Shown: positions 27,534 to 35,446 of the stretch, piece after piece | Position numbering within the stretch: position 1 is the stretch's first letter | How the letters are laid out: every line of letters starts with the position of its first letter | Origin: Cyanobacteria bacterium QS_4_48_99 | GTDB lineage: Bacteria > Cyanobacteriota > Cyanobacteriia > Cyanobacteriales > Rubidibacteraceae | DNA: 54,999 nt | Assembly (NCBI GenBank): GCA_003021505.1 | Contig: PXPT01000006.1 | Location: 1-54,999, forward strand | Reading direction: 5' to 3' | Program-made: the position numbers and the translations under genes | The notes under the pieces: generated by a model | Told to the model about the DNA's origin: nothing | Seen by the model: the letters and a program-made list of their open reading frames with translations, nothing else | The model's database searches: none

Positions 27534-28535
27534 TCAATTGGACTCCAGTAGAAGCTCGCGAATCTGGTCAATCATCAGCTTGGCAGCAATTGGTCCGTAA
27601 GTCCGGCTCCAAAGTTGATAATCGACGAAGTAGACTTGTTGGGTTTGACTGGCTGGAAGTTTACGTAAGAGGGAGTTTTCTTCCCACTTTTTTCTCACCT
27701 GCGCTACACTACTATTCCCACTCGCCATGACAAAGATAATATCAGCATCCTCCGCAAGCTGGGGCAGGGCTTCGAGCGAGATTAATTCTGCTTGCTTGTC
27801 AGTAGGAGTTACGAGTGGGAACCCTAAATCCTCAAGCAAGCCACCGGCGTAACTTTCACCACTGTCTACGCCGAAGCCACTCATGGAGGGATTGTAGTCC
27901 AGTAGTAAAACCTTTTTTTGTGAAGCCACAGGAGCGAGATCAGCGCGAGCCTCAGCAACTCGTTGCTCGTGCGCCTTAATTACTTGCTGTGCCTTCTCTT
28001 CGCGCCCTAGGGCTTGAGCAATTTTTTTAAGGCTGCTCTTCCACTCTTCGTCCTCTGAACCCGTAAACAGCAAGGTAGGTGCAATCCTAGAGAGATTGGC
28101 AAATTTTTGCGAACTGGTTCCCTCCCCCAAAATTAGGTCGGGGTTCAACTTAACCAAAACTTCTAGGGAAGGCTCGTTACGGGTGCCGACGTTGATGGGG
28201 TTGCTGTTGACATACTTGCCCAGATATTTGATTTGTTGGAGTTTTTCACCAAAGTTATTAGAACCGATATAGCGCGTTTCTGCATAACCCGCAGGTTGCA
28301 CGCCCAGAGAGAGTAGAATACCTAGCATATAGGGTCCTAGGGCGACAATTTCGGTGGGATGACCACAAATTTTAGTTTGACCCGCTTCGTGTTTAATCGC
28401 CTGACATTCAGCTTCCGAGGACTGCAAATTATTGGTCGCATTGGGAGCAGAATTACTGCCACAACTTGTCGCCAGAGCAATAGTAAGCGTTACTGGCAAA
28501 AACAACTTAGTGAAACGATCAATTTTCTGCACCAT
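27534..28535 (-). CDS. Iron-siderophore substrate-binding lipoprotein
   Basis: A 333-aa FecB/FhuD-type periplasmic binding protein. A lipoprotein signal ends at LATSCG (Cys about 25). The binding-protein fold follows (EIVALGPYMLGILLSLGVQP, LEVLVKLNPDLILGEG). It would receive a ferric chelate from the outer-membrane receptor and pass it to an inner-membrane ABC permease. No FecCD permease or FecE ATPase gene is in this window. The ATG overlaps the stop of a decayed acetyltransferase frame (TAATG at 28537-28533), a relic of translational coupling. Confidence 0.93.
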   Translation of the reverse strand: MVQKIDRFTKLFLPVTLTIALATSCGSNSAPNATNNLQSSEAECQAIKHEAGQTKICGHPTEIVALGPYMLGILLSLGVQPAGYAETRYIGSNNFGEKLQQIKYLGKYVNSNPINVGTRNEPSLEVLVKLNPDLILGEGTSSQKFANLSRIAPTLLFTGSEDEEWKSSLKKIAQALGREEKAQQVIKAHEQRVAEARADLAPVASQKKVLLLDYNPSMSGFGVDSGESYAGGLLEDLGFPLVTPTDKQAELISLEALPQLAEDADIIFVMASGNSSVAQVRKKWEENSLLRKLPASQTQQVYFVDYQLWSRTYGPIAAKLMIDQIRELLLESN

Positions 28536-28730
28536 TATGTTTGGCTTGTCACTATAGTCCTACTTCCAAGAGCCATTTCCATTCTGATGTGAGGAATGCC
28601 CAGCGACTCAAAGGGTTGCCCTTTTTTCGCAAAGCCTTGCTTTTTGTAAAACTCCCATGTACTCATCCAGGAATTTAGCGTTAGGTTCAGAAACTTTTCT
28701 GCCTTTGCCCTTAACTTAAGCGAATTTTTA
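28535..28730 (-). pseudogene. C-terminal remnant of a GNAT acetyltransferase
   Basis: Between the receptor and the binding protein, a minus-strand frame without its N-terminal half reads AEKFLNLTLNSWMSTWEFYK, then KQGFAKKGQPFESLGIPHIR, ending MEMALGSR and a short tail. This is the typical C-terminus of a GNAT N-acetyltransferase (FYKKxGF, PHIRM). About 65 codons remain, too few for a working domain of about 140 residues. The stop overlaps the next gene's start (TAATG). A former operon member has been lost. Confidence 0.75.
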
Positions 28731-28742
28731 CCTCACTATTTC

Positions 28743-31307
28743 TCAGAAAGTATAAAAGGCATTGACCGTAATCGTGCGCGGTGCTCCAGGAAAAACAATA
28801 TCTTCGCCATACCCACCTGGGAAATACACCTCATCAAAAACATTTTTGACATTCACTGCCACTTCTAAGTCGTCGACAGTGTAGAACAATGCCAGGTCTG
28901 CTTTAACGTAACTGGGTAGGTTCACATTCTCGTCGGCAGAGATATCGGTTTCTCTCTCAGCGACGTAATTTAAACCACCGCCAACGCCGAAATTGCTGTT
29001 CGGGAAATCATACCGAGTCCAGAGACCTGCGGAATTCTTGGGCGCATTGGGCAGCAACTCACCCACATTATCTGGGTTGGTATCTTCTGTTACTCGCGCA
29101 TCGTTATAGGCGTAGTTGGCGATAACTCTCCAGTTCTCAGTAATTAAGCCCGTGATGCTCAACTCAATTCCCTTACTTTCCGTTTCGCCCAGTTGTATCG
29201 ACCTGTCTGGGTCTTCTGGGTCAGCAACGAGAATGTTTTGCTTGGTAATCCGGTAGAAAGCCAGGGTGGTGCTGAGTCGATCTTCCAGCCAGAAAGCCTT
29301 TACCCCTGCCTCAATCTGCTCACTTGTTGTGGGGTCAAAGGGACCTCCTTGTTCTGGAGTCTGATCCGAAGTATCTTGTGGGGAAAAACCTTCACTGTAG
29401 CTGCTATAGAAGGAAAGATTATCTGAGGGTTGATAGACGATTCCACCTCGCAGGGTTAGGTCGCTATCGGACTGCTCTTGTTCGCTCTCTACATCTCCTG
29501 AGGTCGTTAGCTCTGTGAATTCTTGGTCGAAGCTATCGTAGCGAATGCCCACCAGTCCCTTCCATTGGGGACTGAACTCGATTTGATCCTGAGCGTACAC
29601 ACCGTATACGAACTGCTCCGATTCAAACAGGAATTCCGAGTCGAAAACGTAATCTTCTGGCACGTCTGCCTGTCCATAGATGGGGTCAAAGATATCGAGT
29701 GGAGGAACCGTGCCATCTTCAGAGATGGGACTGGCAAACCTGTTGGGAGACCCCTCAGATGTGGTTCGCGTTGCATCTGCCCCTAGAAGAATCTTGTGAG
29801 CAACGGGACCAGTTTCAAGGTTTCCAATCAGATTGACATTGAATGTGTAGCTGCTGTCACTTAAAACCTGGTTGCGATACTGGCGCTTGATGGTGCGACC
29901 GTCATCCAGGAATCCCCTTGGTTCGTGATAGTTGTTAGTGTAATCGCTCTGGGCATACCTTGCTGCTGCCTCCAACTTCAAATCTTCACTAAACTCGTGT
30001 TCTAGGTCTAGTTGCAGCGCAGAGCCTTCACTTTTTGCGATGTCGCCCGGCTCATTAGTGGTAAAATCAATCGGGACAGCGGATACATCACCGCCAGGGG
30101 CAGCAATACCGCGATCGCGTTGACCCTCTCGATCCTCATCGTAAAATATTGCTGTAAAGTCAAGTGTGGTTGCATCGCCTATCCGCCAGGTGAGAGAGGG
30201 ATAAATCGACTTATATTTTAACTCCTGAAAATTTCGGAAACTATTGGAATCTTCGTAGGCAAGGATAAGGCGATAGAGGAGAGTTTCACTCTCATTTAAC
30301 GGTCCAGTGGAATCAAGCTGGAGTTCTAGCTGATCGAAAACACCGGGGGCGAGTTCCTGACTACCAGGAGCAACTTTCACTTCAGTGAAGGGGTCTTCCT
30401 GGGGTTTCTTGGTGACAATGTTAACCAGTCCACCTGGCTCAAGCTGTCCGTAAAGAACTGAAGCGGGACCTTTCAGGACGTCCACCTGCTCCACATTGTT
30501 CAATTTCAGAGGAGCAAATTTATCGAAGGGATTACCTCTTAGACCGTTATAAATAATGCTGTCCTCTTGCAATCTAAAGCCTCTGAGAGCAAAATCCTGA
30601 TAATTGGGAGAGGAGAACTGGTTCAATCCACTAACATTGCGAGTAATATCATCCAAGGTATCGGCATCCTGGTCTTCAATCACCTCTTCTGGCACTACCT
30701 CAATGGACTGAGGAATATCTAGCATCGGAGTCTCTGTCCTCGTTCCAGTTGTCGCCTCATCAACCAAATATCCTTCTTCTCCCACCGCAGGCACAACTAA
30801 CTCAATCGCTTCCTCACCCGCTGCGCTTGGTGCTGTCGGAGCAGGGGGTTCCGCTTGTGGTGTTTCTGGTGTTGGGGGCGCTGGCAGAGTCTCAGCCGCA
30901 GCAGAAGGAGACCTTACACTGAGTGCTAGTCCTTGTGCGCTTTCGATAACTTCTGCACTCGGCACTGCCTCTGTACCCGTCACGGTCACGCGGACACTGT
31001 TAGGATTTTGCTGTACTACCGTGACCTGAGCTACTCCAGAGGCGGGATTATTCTCACGGAAGCCTTTGTCCTCTGGTAAACGTAACTGGGTATTAGGGAT
31101 GTCTATCGCCAAGGTTCTGCCAAACCTAGTTTTAAAAACTTGAGGCTGCTCTTCACTGGGTGTTTCCAAAATCACTTCCAACCCACTGTCAGTGGGATCA
31201 AGCCGCACGCCAGTAACTTGCCTCGCTTGGGCAAAAGCAGGCTGAGTAGACACTAAAATGCAAGTATTTGCAACTAAAAAAACGCTGGTTACTCCTAAAT
31301 TTTTCAC
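28743..31307 (-). CDS. TonB-dependent siderophore receptor with AMIN domain
   Basis: An outer-membrane receptor of about 854 aa from the GTG at 31307, preceded by AGGAG and giving a normal signal peptide ending QPAFAQA. A longer frame from ATG 31385 would overlap the oxygenase gene. Order: AMIN domain (about residues 27-135 of the mature region), a Pro/Ala-rich linker, plug domain (TPMLDIPQSIEVVPEEVIED, GPASVLYGQLEPGGLVNIVT) and a 22-strand barrel ending NAFYTF. AMIN-plug-barrel receptors of cyanobacteria import ferric siderophores. It starts 47 bp after the oxygenase stop, in the same operon. Confidence 0.95.
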   Translation of the reverse strand: MKNLGVTSVFLVANTCILVSTQPAFAQARQVTGVRLDPTDSGLEVILETPSEEQPQVFKTRFGRTLAIDIPNTQLRLPEDKGFRENNPASGVAQVTVVQQNPNSVRVTVTGTEAVPSAEVIESAQGLALSVRSPSAAAETLPAPPTPETPQAEPPAPTAPSAAGEEAIELVVPAVGEEGYLVDEATTGTRTETPMLDIPQSIEVVPEEVIEDQDADTLDDITRNVSGLNQFSSPNYQDFALRGFRLQEDSIIYNGLRGNPFDKFAPLKLNNVEQVDVLKGPASVLYGQLEPGGLVNIVTKKPQEDPFTEVKVAPGSQELAPGVFDQLELQLDSTGPLNESETLLYRLILAYEDSNSFRNFQELKYKSIYPSLTWRIGDATTLDFTAIFYDEDREGQRDRGIAAPGGDVSAVPIDFTTNEPGDIAKSEGSALQLDLEHEFSEDLKLEAAARYAQSDYTNNYHEPRGFLDDGRTIKRQYRNQVLSDSSYTFNVNLIGNLETGPVAHKILLGADATRTTSEGSPNRFASPISEDGTVPPLDIFDPIYGQADVPEDYVFDSEFLFESEQFVYGVYAQDQIEFSPQWKGLVGIRYDSFDQEFTELTTSGDVESEQEQSDSDLTLRGGIVYQPSDNLSFYSSYSEGFSPQDTSDQTPEQGGPFDPTTSEQIEAGVKAFWLEDRLSTTLAFYRITKQNILVADPEDPDRSIQLGETESKGIELSITGLITENWRVIANYAYNDARVTEDTNPDNVGELLPNAPKNSAGLWTRYDFPNSNFGVGGGLNYVAERETDISADENVNLPSYVKADLALFYTVDDLEVAVNVKNVFDEVYFPGGYGEDIVFPGAPRTITVNAFYTF

Positions 31308-31353
31308 AACACTCCTCAACAAAATATTCAAAACACAGCAAATATTGATAAAA

Positions 31354-32550
31354 TTAGCTAGCAATCGCTTGCTTACTGGGATCACTCTCTAAAAAGATAA
31401 TTCCCTCAGTTAGCAGGTAGGATAATAGAGGGACTATTTCTTTTTCCCAGTCGAAACCTGGTAGCCATTTGGAAACGTCGTATCCAGTAAAGAATTCTTG
31501 ACTGAAAAAGTTCTCTATAAAATCAGTTGTTACACCTTGTAAATTGACTTCTTTACCACCGACTATTATTTGATAAGAGGAGTCTCCTGTTTTAAAAATG
31601 TATGTTCTTTGAAATTTGGGGATTTTAAATGTTTGACCAATTTCTAATGAAGATGCATAAAATCCTGCTTGGTAAGGCAAAGAGTATCCGGCAATAGGAG
31701 TCTCCAAGCTGGCTAGATGTTTGGTATAATCAATATCTATTCTCTCTTGATTAGCAAGATAACTGCTTAGATTTTGGAGTAAACTATGTACGTATCCTTT
31801 GAGAGTTTCGGATTCAGGACTGGTAATTAATGGTGGCATATTTTTTCGCCATTCTTCGTGTTGCTTCAATTCATCAACAAGCCATTCTAAAAAGTCAACT
31901 CCTGTTTTTACGTGTATTCCTACAGTTAGATGTAATGATGGTTGATCTAGGGCTACTGCATAGTGCCAATGACCGCGCGGAATATACAGTACGTCACCCG
32001 GCTTTTGAACACACTTTAAGTAAGGCTCTTCTTCAGGAGGCGAAAAGAATGAAGACTTGTCATCAGGTGAAGGATACTTTCGAGTATCTGGAAATATATG
32101 CCACTCTTTGGTTCCATCTACCTGGAGAATGAAAACTTCGTGCCCGTCGAAGTGGCATGGAAATCCCTTGGTTCCTGGCCAAGAGCAATACGCATTCGTT
32201 TGTACTCGATGACCTAAGCCCAAGTCATACCTCAGTGCCGAAACTAAGTCCGCAATTTCTGGAATTAGCTTGCTTACCCGATCTATAATCAGAGTAGCAC
32301 CTTTTTCCTTACATTGTTTGACTGGATTATGGCATTCGCTTTCTCCTAAGACTTTTCCATCAACAGCTAGGCGTAGATCGGGATATTGGAATTCGTGATG
32401 ATTCAACAAATGGGTTAACTTTTCCCAAGAAAACAACTGATTAAAGTTCTTGCTCTCTGTATTCGGAATATGGATGCCTTGTTCAGTCCAGTAAGTCTGA
32501 AAAAAATGTTCAATTCCATAGGGAGATAAGATTTTTTTTAAAGTTTCCAT
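31354..32550 (-). CDS. JmjC/cupin-type 2-oxoglutarate oxygenase (ROXA-like fold)
   Basis: A 398-aa protein. Its JmjC double-stranded beta-helix (about residues 85-225) shows the Fe(II) triad H133-x-D135 (CHFDGH) and H196 (PRGHWHYA), with the GDVLYIPRGH and SLHLTVGIH blocks of the PF08007-type (ROXA/MINA) family. A C-terminal region ending VPLLSYLLTEGIIFLES resembles the winged helix of these enzymes. Known relatives hydroxylate ribosomal proteins. Here the gene starts 117 bp downstream of a 59-aa peptide gene, has its own AAGGA site, and leads a siderophore-uptake operon. Peptide hydroxylation, for example on Asp, is my inference. Confidence 0.88.
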   Translation of the reverse strand: METLKKILSPYGIEHFFQTYWTEQGIHIPNTESKNFNQLFSWEKLTHLLNHHEFQYPDLRLAVDGKVLGESECHNPVKQCKEKGATLIIDRVSKLIPEIADLVSALRYDLGLGHRVQTNAYCSWPGTKGFPCHFDGHEVFILQVDGTKEWHIFPDTRKYPSPDDKSSFFSPPEEEPYLKCVQKPGDVLYIPRGHWHYAVALDQPSLHLTVGIHVKTGVDFLEWLVDELKQHEEWRKNMPPLITSPESETLKGYVHSLLQNLSSYLANQERIDIDYTKHLASLETPIAGYSLPYQAGFYASSLEIGQTFKIPKFQRTYIFKTGDSSYQIIVGGKEVNLQGVTTDFIENFFSQEFFTGYDVSKWLPGFDWEKEIVPLLSYLLTEGIIFLESDPSKQAIAS

Positions 32551-32604
32551 TTTTGTTCCTTATTAATCTTGATAAAATCAGTTTTTATTTCACACACAGA
32601 TACC

Positions 32605-32630
32605 CATCCCCCCGTCGAGAGGGGACGGAT
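32605..32630 (-). promoter_or_regulatory. Hairpin between peptide gene and oxygenase
   Basis: On the minus strand ATCC-GTCCC and GGGGGGAT (32630 to 32605) fold into an imperfect GC-rich stem around a CTCTCGAC loop. There is no T-run directly after it. It lies between the short peptide gene and the long enzyme gene, where RiPP operons often have a partial terminator or RNA-stabilising stem that keeps peptide mRNA in excess. Confidence 0.5.
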
Positions 32631-32666
32631 ATAGATGCAGCGCTGCTACTAGATGTTAGCTATTTT

Positions 32667-32846
32667 TTAGCCGTCGCCGCCATCTCCACCTTCTTGGGCA
32701 AGACCAAGTGCAGAGCTAGACTTTGATGGAGTATAGACGCTGGTTTGCGGACCAACTTCTTTTACTTCAACTGCAATCCGACCTGCACTTTTTTCATGCA
32801 AGTTGTCCGTTTTGCGTTGCTCTGCCACTTTTGGCTGTACTGACAT
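32667..32846 (-). CDS. 59-aa candidate precursor peptide (RiPP-type)
   Basis: A 60-codon ATG-to-TAA frame, start at 32846, preceded by a perfect AGGAGG eight bases upstream. It begins MSVQPKVAEQRKTDNLHEKS, then a segment rich in Val and Glu (GRIAVEVKEVGPQ), a Ser/Thr stretch (TSVYTPSKSSSALGLAQ), and it ends with the acidic, flexible EGGDGGDG. There is no Cys, signal peptide or membrane helix. The layout is a charged leader plus a repeat-like C-terminal core (GGD-GGD), as in ribosomal peptide precursors. The next gene is a JmjC oxygenase. I propose Asp or Glu in the tail as modification sites. I know of no named family. The gene itself is well supported by its ribosome site; the role is inferred. 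Confidence 0.75.
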   Translation of the reverse strand: MSVQPKVAEQRKTDNLHEKSAGRIAVEVKEVGPQTSVYTPSKSSSALGLAQEGGDGGDG

Positions 32847-33180
32847 GTTTTCAACCTCCTAAGTTTCATGGTTGACAACACCCTTGAGAGGTGCTGTCTC
32901 TTGGTTAGAAGCTTCTATTTTTGATGATATGCAATTTCAACAAAAGCCTGTTGTCGCAAACGGATTTTTTTTTGTCTGATCGGGATCTTTTTGACGATGA
33001 CGATATAGACCCCTAGCAAAATCCGCTTCCATACTCTTCACTAAAATTTTTCTGCATAGGCATTTCTGGGGTAAAAACATTACCTAATCACCCCCCTCAG
33101 GTTGGAGATGATGGTCACTCTAAATGCAGTAAATAACTATGTGGCAGGTAAATGATTTGGTCAAGGTATTCATTCTCAAA
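32847..33180 (-). promoter_or_regulatory. Promoter region of the peptide-oxygenase-receptor operon
   Basis: No gene is seen here. The minus strand carries AAATCCGTTTGCGACAACAG (32967 to 32948), and the plus strand carries AAATCCGC (33018-33025), so similar words face each other about 50 bp apart. ATTTCCGC words are arranged as an inverted pair upstream of the AraC-type regulator gene (35118-35125 and 35164-35171). These are candidate sites for that regulator. I see no convincing Fur box. Confidence 0.4.
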
Positions 33181-33495
33181 TCAAAATTCGGCAAGGAAAA
33201 TTAGTTCATCAACATTTTCACCAAAGCTCAATTTAGGATTGAGAATAAAAATTCCTGGCACGTGATGACCTTCGGCGATGTGGTTAGCTAAGTGAACGGG
33301 CATGGATATGCGATTATTTGTCACCAACACCAACCCATACTCCTCGCACCATTTCAGAATTTCTGGATCTAAAGTGCCGAATGAGGGAGCGCCTGGTTCG
33401 CCAACCACCCAATTGACTAGTTCAAAATTGCATCGAGTGAGTGGAGTTTTGTAGCCGGGATCTACGTTTTCATCCAGCAGATATTTGAGAGTCAT
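33181..33495 (-). CDS. DUF5615 PIN-like toxin
   Basis: A 104-aa PIN-fold (Mut7-C/DUF5615) protein. It starts MTLKYLLDENVDPGYKTPL with the first acidic residues of the site (LLDENV), has EYGLVLVTNNRISMP in the middle, and a HHVPGIFIL strand. Members are predicted RNases that act as the toxin of a pair with a DUF433 protein. The DUF433 gene lies directly upstream and overlaps the start, but it is broken. The toxin reading frame itself is intact. Confidence 0.85.
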   Translation of the reverse strand: MTLKYLLDENVDPGYKTPLTRCNFELVNWVVGEPGAPSFGTLDPEILKWCEEYGLVLVTNNRISMPVHLANHIAEGHHVPGIFILNPKLSFGENVDELIFLAEF

Positions 33496-33824
33496 GCGCT
33501 CTCTTTTCGGCTTCTTTTTGGGTTCTCAACTTTCGCAACCGTAGCGCTGATGGGGAGGGGGTGAGTTGTTGAGCTTTCAGTTGTTGGTGATGCCATTCTA
33601 GCCACTTGGCAACATACTTACTGACAGCTTTCTTGTTATCTAAATAATAGAGGATAATGGCATATACTTGTTATCTAGTGAGGGAGAGATAAGTTTGGGT
33701 AATTTCTTCAGGAGTGCGATCACGATGGATAAAATCGTAGAGAACAGTTTCAATTCCCACTTCTAGTGCCTTTGATACGAATATCATCGGGAGGCAGAAA
33801 GTCGAAATAATCTTCTAATTGCAT
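33470..33824 (-). pseudogene. DUF433 antitoxin, inactivated
   Basis: The gene starts MQLEDYFDFLPPDDIRIKGT. An extra base near 33758-33765 shifts the frame; the correct continuation is IETVLYDFIHRDRTPEEITQ. In that frame a TAA at 33672-33674 interrupts TYLSLTR-stop-QVYAIILYYLDNKK. The rest runs to KYVAKWLEWHHQQLKAQQ and beyond the DUF5615 start. DUF433 proteins are helix-turn-helix antitoxins. Two separate lesions make this copy inactive next to an intact toxin. Confidence 0.85.
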
Positions 33825-33879
33825 TGCTCAATTTTCACCTATTGCTTGACCTGAGTTTCAGCATCATCAAGAATTTTGG

Positions 33880-34000
33880 TTTGGGATTTTGGATGCGTCC
33901 CTTCTCCGGCAGTCCTTAGTCCGTAGTCGGTAGTCCTGTTTTGGCTAACGCTCACAAAGCTTTACTAATAACTAATGACTGTTGACTAATGACTAACTAA
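33880..34000. repeat. Heptamer-type short tandem repeats
   Basis: Degenerate short repeats: TTGGGATTTTGG, then AGTCCTTAGTCCGTAGTCGG, then TAATAACTAATGACTGTTGA and TAATGACTAAC. These are typical STRR sequences of cyanobacterial intergenic DNA. GGATTTGGGATTTGGGATT, a related heptad, occurs at 49519-49537. No gene is seen in 33825-34060. Confidence 0.7.
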
Positions 34001-34060
34001 AATTGTCAAATTATTAATCCAAAATCGAGTGATATATTGCTTTTGACTCTGCCAACTAGT

Positions 34061-35074
34061 CTAATGCAAGCTCGTTCTATAAGACTTAGGCGTGATCCCA
34101 AATTGTCGCTTGAACGCATGACAGAAGCGACTCTGGCTAGCATAGCCGACAGCACGCGCCACGCTAGCAACACTCAGCCCTTGCTCTGCCAATAGTTGTT
34201 TAGCCATCTCCATGCGGTGAGCCAGCAAACACCCGAATACAGTCGTCCCAAAAACCTCACGAAAGCCTCGCTTCAGCTTGTAATCATTGAGTCCTACCTG
34301 CTGCGCCAACTCTTGCAACGAGGGGGGAAACTCTAGGTTTTGGATTAAAATCTCTTTAGCATGATGCAGCCGTTCCATGTCATCGGCTTGAACAATGCTT
34401 GATTTTGCGGACTTTTTGTCATTATCCACCCATTGAGTTAATTGTAAGGCGAGCAGTTCCAAGGTTTTGCTTTCAAGGTACATCCGTTTTGTCATCCCTT
34501 GGTAGGGGCAGCTCAGGATTTGCTGCAAGGCAACCTGCATGGCGTGGGTTGTCACTCCCAAAGGCTGGTGGAAACGCTGCACGGAGTTATTTTCAATTAG
34601 CTGCTGTAATTGATTCGGTAAAGATTCAAAGCTTGTACTAAAAGCCCTGAAAATGTCAAGTTGTATGCTGATTCTGACTAGATGTAACCGCTGTTTGGGC
34701 TGCCACTGCTCAATTTCTTCGATATCTGGGAGAAAAAACAGATAGTTTTGACCACCACCTTCCTCATAATCGCCTTTCACACCTTGAACGCCGGGAGTAA
34801 GTACCCTGTGACTTCCGGAAAGATAAAATTTGGAAATTAGTGGCTTGGACGCAGAGTGCAGAGACTCTATGCTGAATGGCTTGTAGTAATGATTATCGAT
34901 AATTTCCAGATGGAGTCCGGGGCGTAGCTCCACCATCTGACAAAAATTGTTACTAAATCGGTGCTGGTACTTCTGGATTAAATCGAATCCGTTACAATTA
35001 CGGACAACCTCTCCCCTTTCGATACTTTCTTGCCGCAGTTCGCGCCACTCTGCGCGTGTCAGAGTTTTCGTCAT
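34061..35074 (-). CDS. AraC family regulator, PchR-like
   Basis: A 337-aa regulator. An N-terminal ligand-binding region (about 1-230) is followed by a C-terminal AraC double helix-turn-helix (LQELAQQVGLNDYKLKRGFR and SVASVARAVGYASQSRFCHA, ending FKRQFGITPKSYR). The overall shape and SLQELAQQVGLNDYKLKRGF match PchR-type regulators that sense siderophores and switch on TonB receptor genes in cyanobacteria. It sits upstream of the peptide-oxygenase-receptor operon, separated only by the toxin-antitoxin pair. An inverted ATTTCCGC pair lies upstream of its start. Confidence 0.92.
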   Translation of the reverse strand: MTKTLTRAEWRELRQESIERGEVVRNCNGFDLIQKYQHRFSNNFCQMVELRPGLHLEIIDNHYYKPFSIESLHSASKPLISKFYLSGSHRVLTPGVQGVKGDYEEGGGQNYLFFLPDIEEIEQWQPKQRLHLVRISIQLDIFRAFSTSFESLPNQLQQLIENNSVQRFHQPLGVTTHAMQVALQQILSCPYQGMTKRMYLESKTLELLALQLTQWVDNDKKSAKSSIVQADDMERLHHAKEILIQNLEFPPSLQELAQQVGLNDYKLKRGFREVFGTTVFGCLLAHRMEMAKQLLAEQGLSVASVARAVGYASQSRFCHAFKRQFGITPKSYRTSLH

Positions 35075-35446
35075 TTTATTGATGTCTAGTTAGACTAAGT
35101 CCCAACAAGCTAGTAGTATTTCCGCAAAAAGATGAGATTTTTTTGCATTAACACTAAACTATAGCGGAAATCTGGTTTTTTGTTAAGGCAATTTGTGAGA
35201 CATTAGCGGCGCGATCGCTTCGATATCGTAGTGCAGAGTAATCGCTAAACCCGTGCCACTCAGCAAATGATAATGACACCCTTCAAGGCGATCAGGGATT
35301 TTAGTTCGCTTTCCCTACCATTTTCCCTTGCTGGCATAGATAAATCACCTTGAGGTTCCATAATACTCACCATAATCACTCAACAGGGGCAGCAGAGAGC
35401 GGGCAAAATGGGATAAAACCATCTTTATTTCCTGCCTGTACTCGAA
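35075..35446. promoter_or_regulatory. Divergent leader with inverted ATTTCCGC pair
   Basis: ATTTCCGC at 35118-35125 and its complement GCGGAAAT at 35164-35171 face each other, spaced 38 bp, upstream of the AraC-type gene. They are possible autoregulatory sites. Further up, a minus-strand frame ending TAA at 35183-35185 reads LEGCHYHLLSGTGLAITLHY then DIEAIAPLMSHKLP and looks like the tail of a lost gene; I could not identify it. Confidence 0.35.

Noticed and set aside
32847-33180. Fur box before the peptide operon
   Set aside because: No stretch with a convincing match to the 19-bp GATAAT-type consensus was found by eye.
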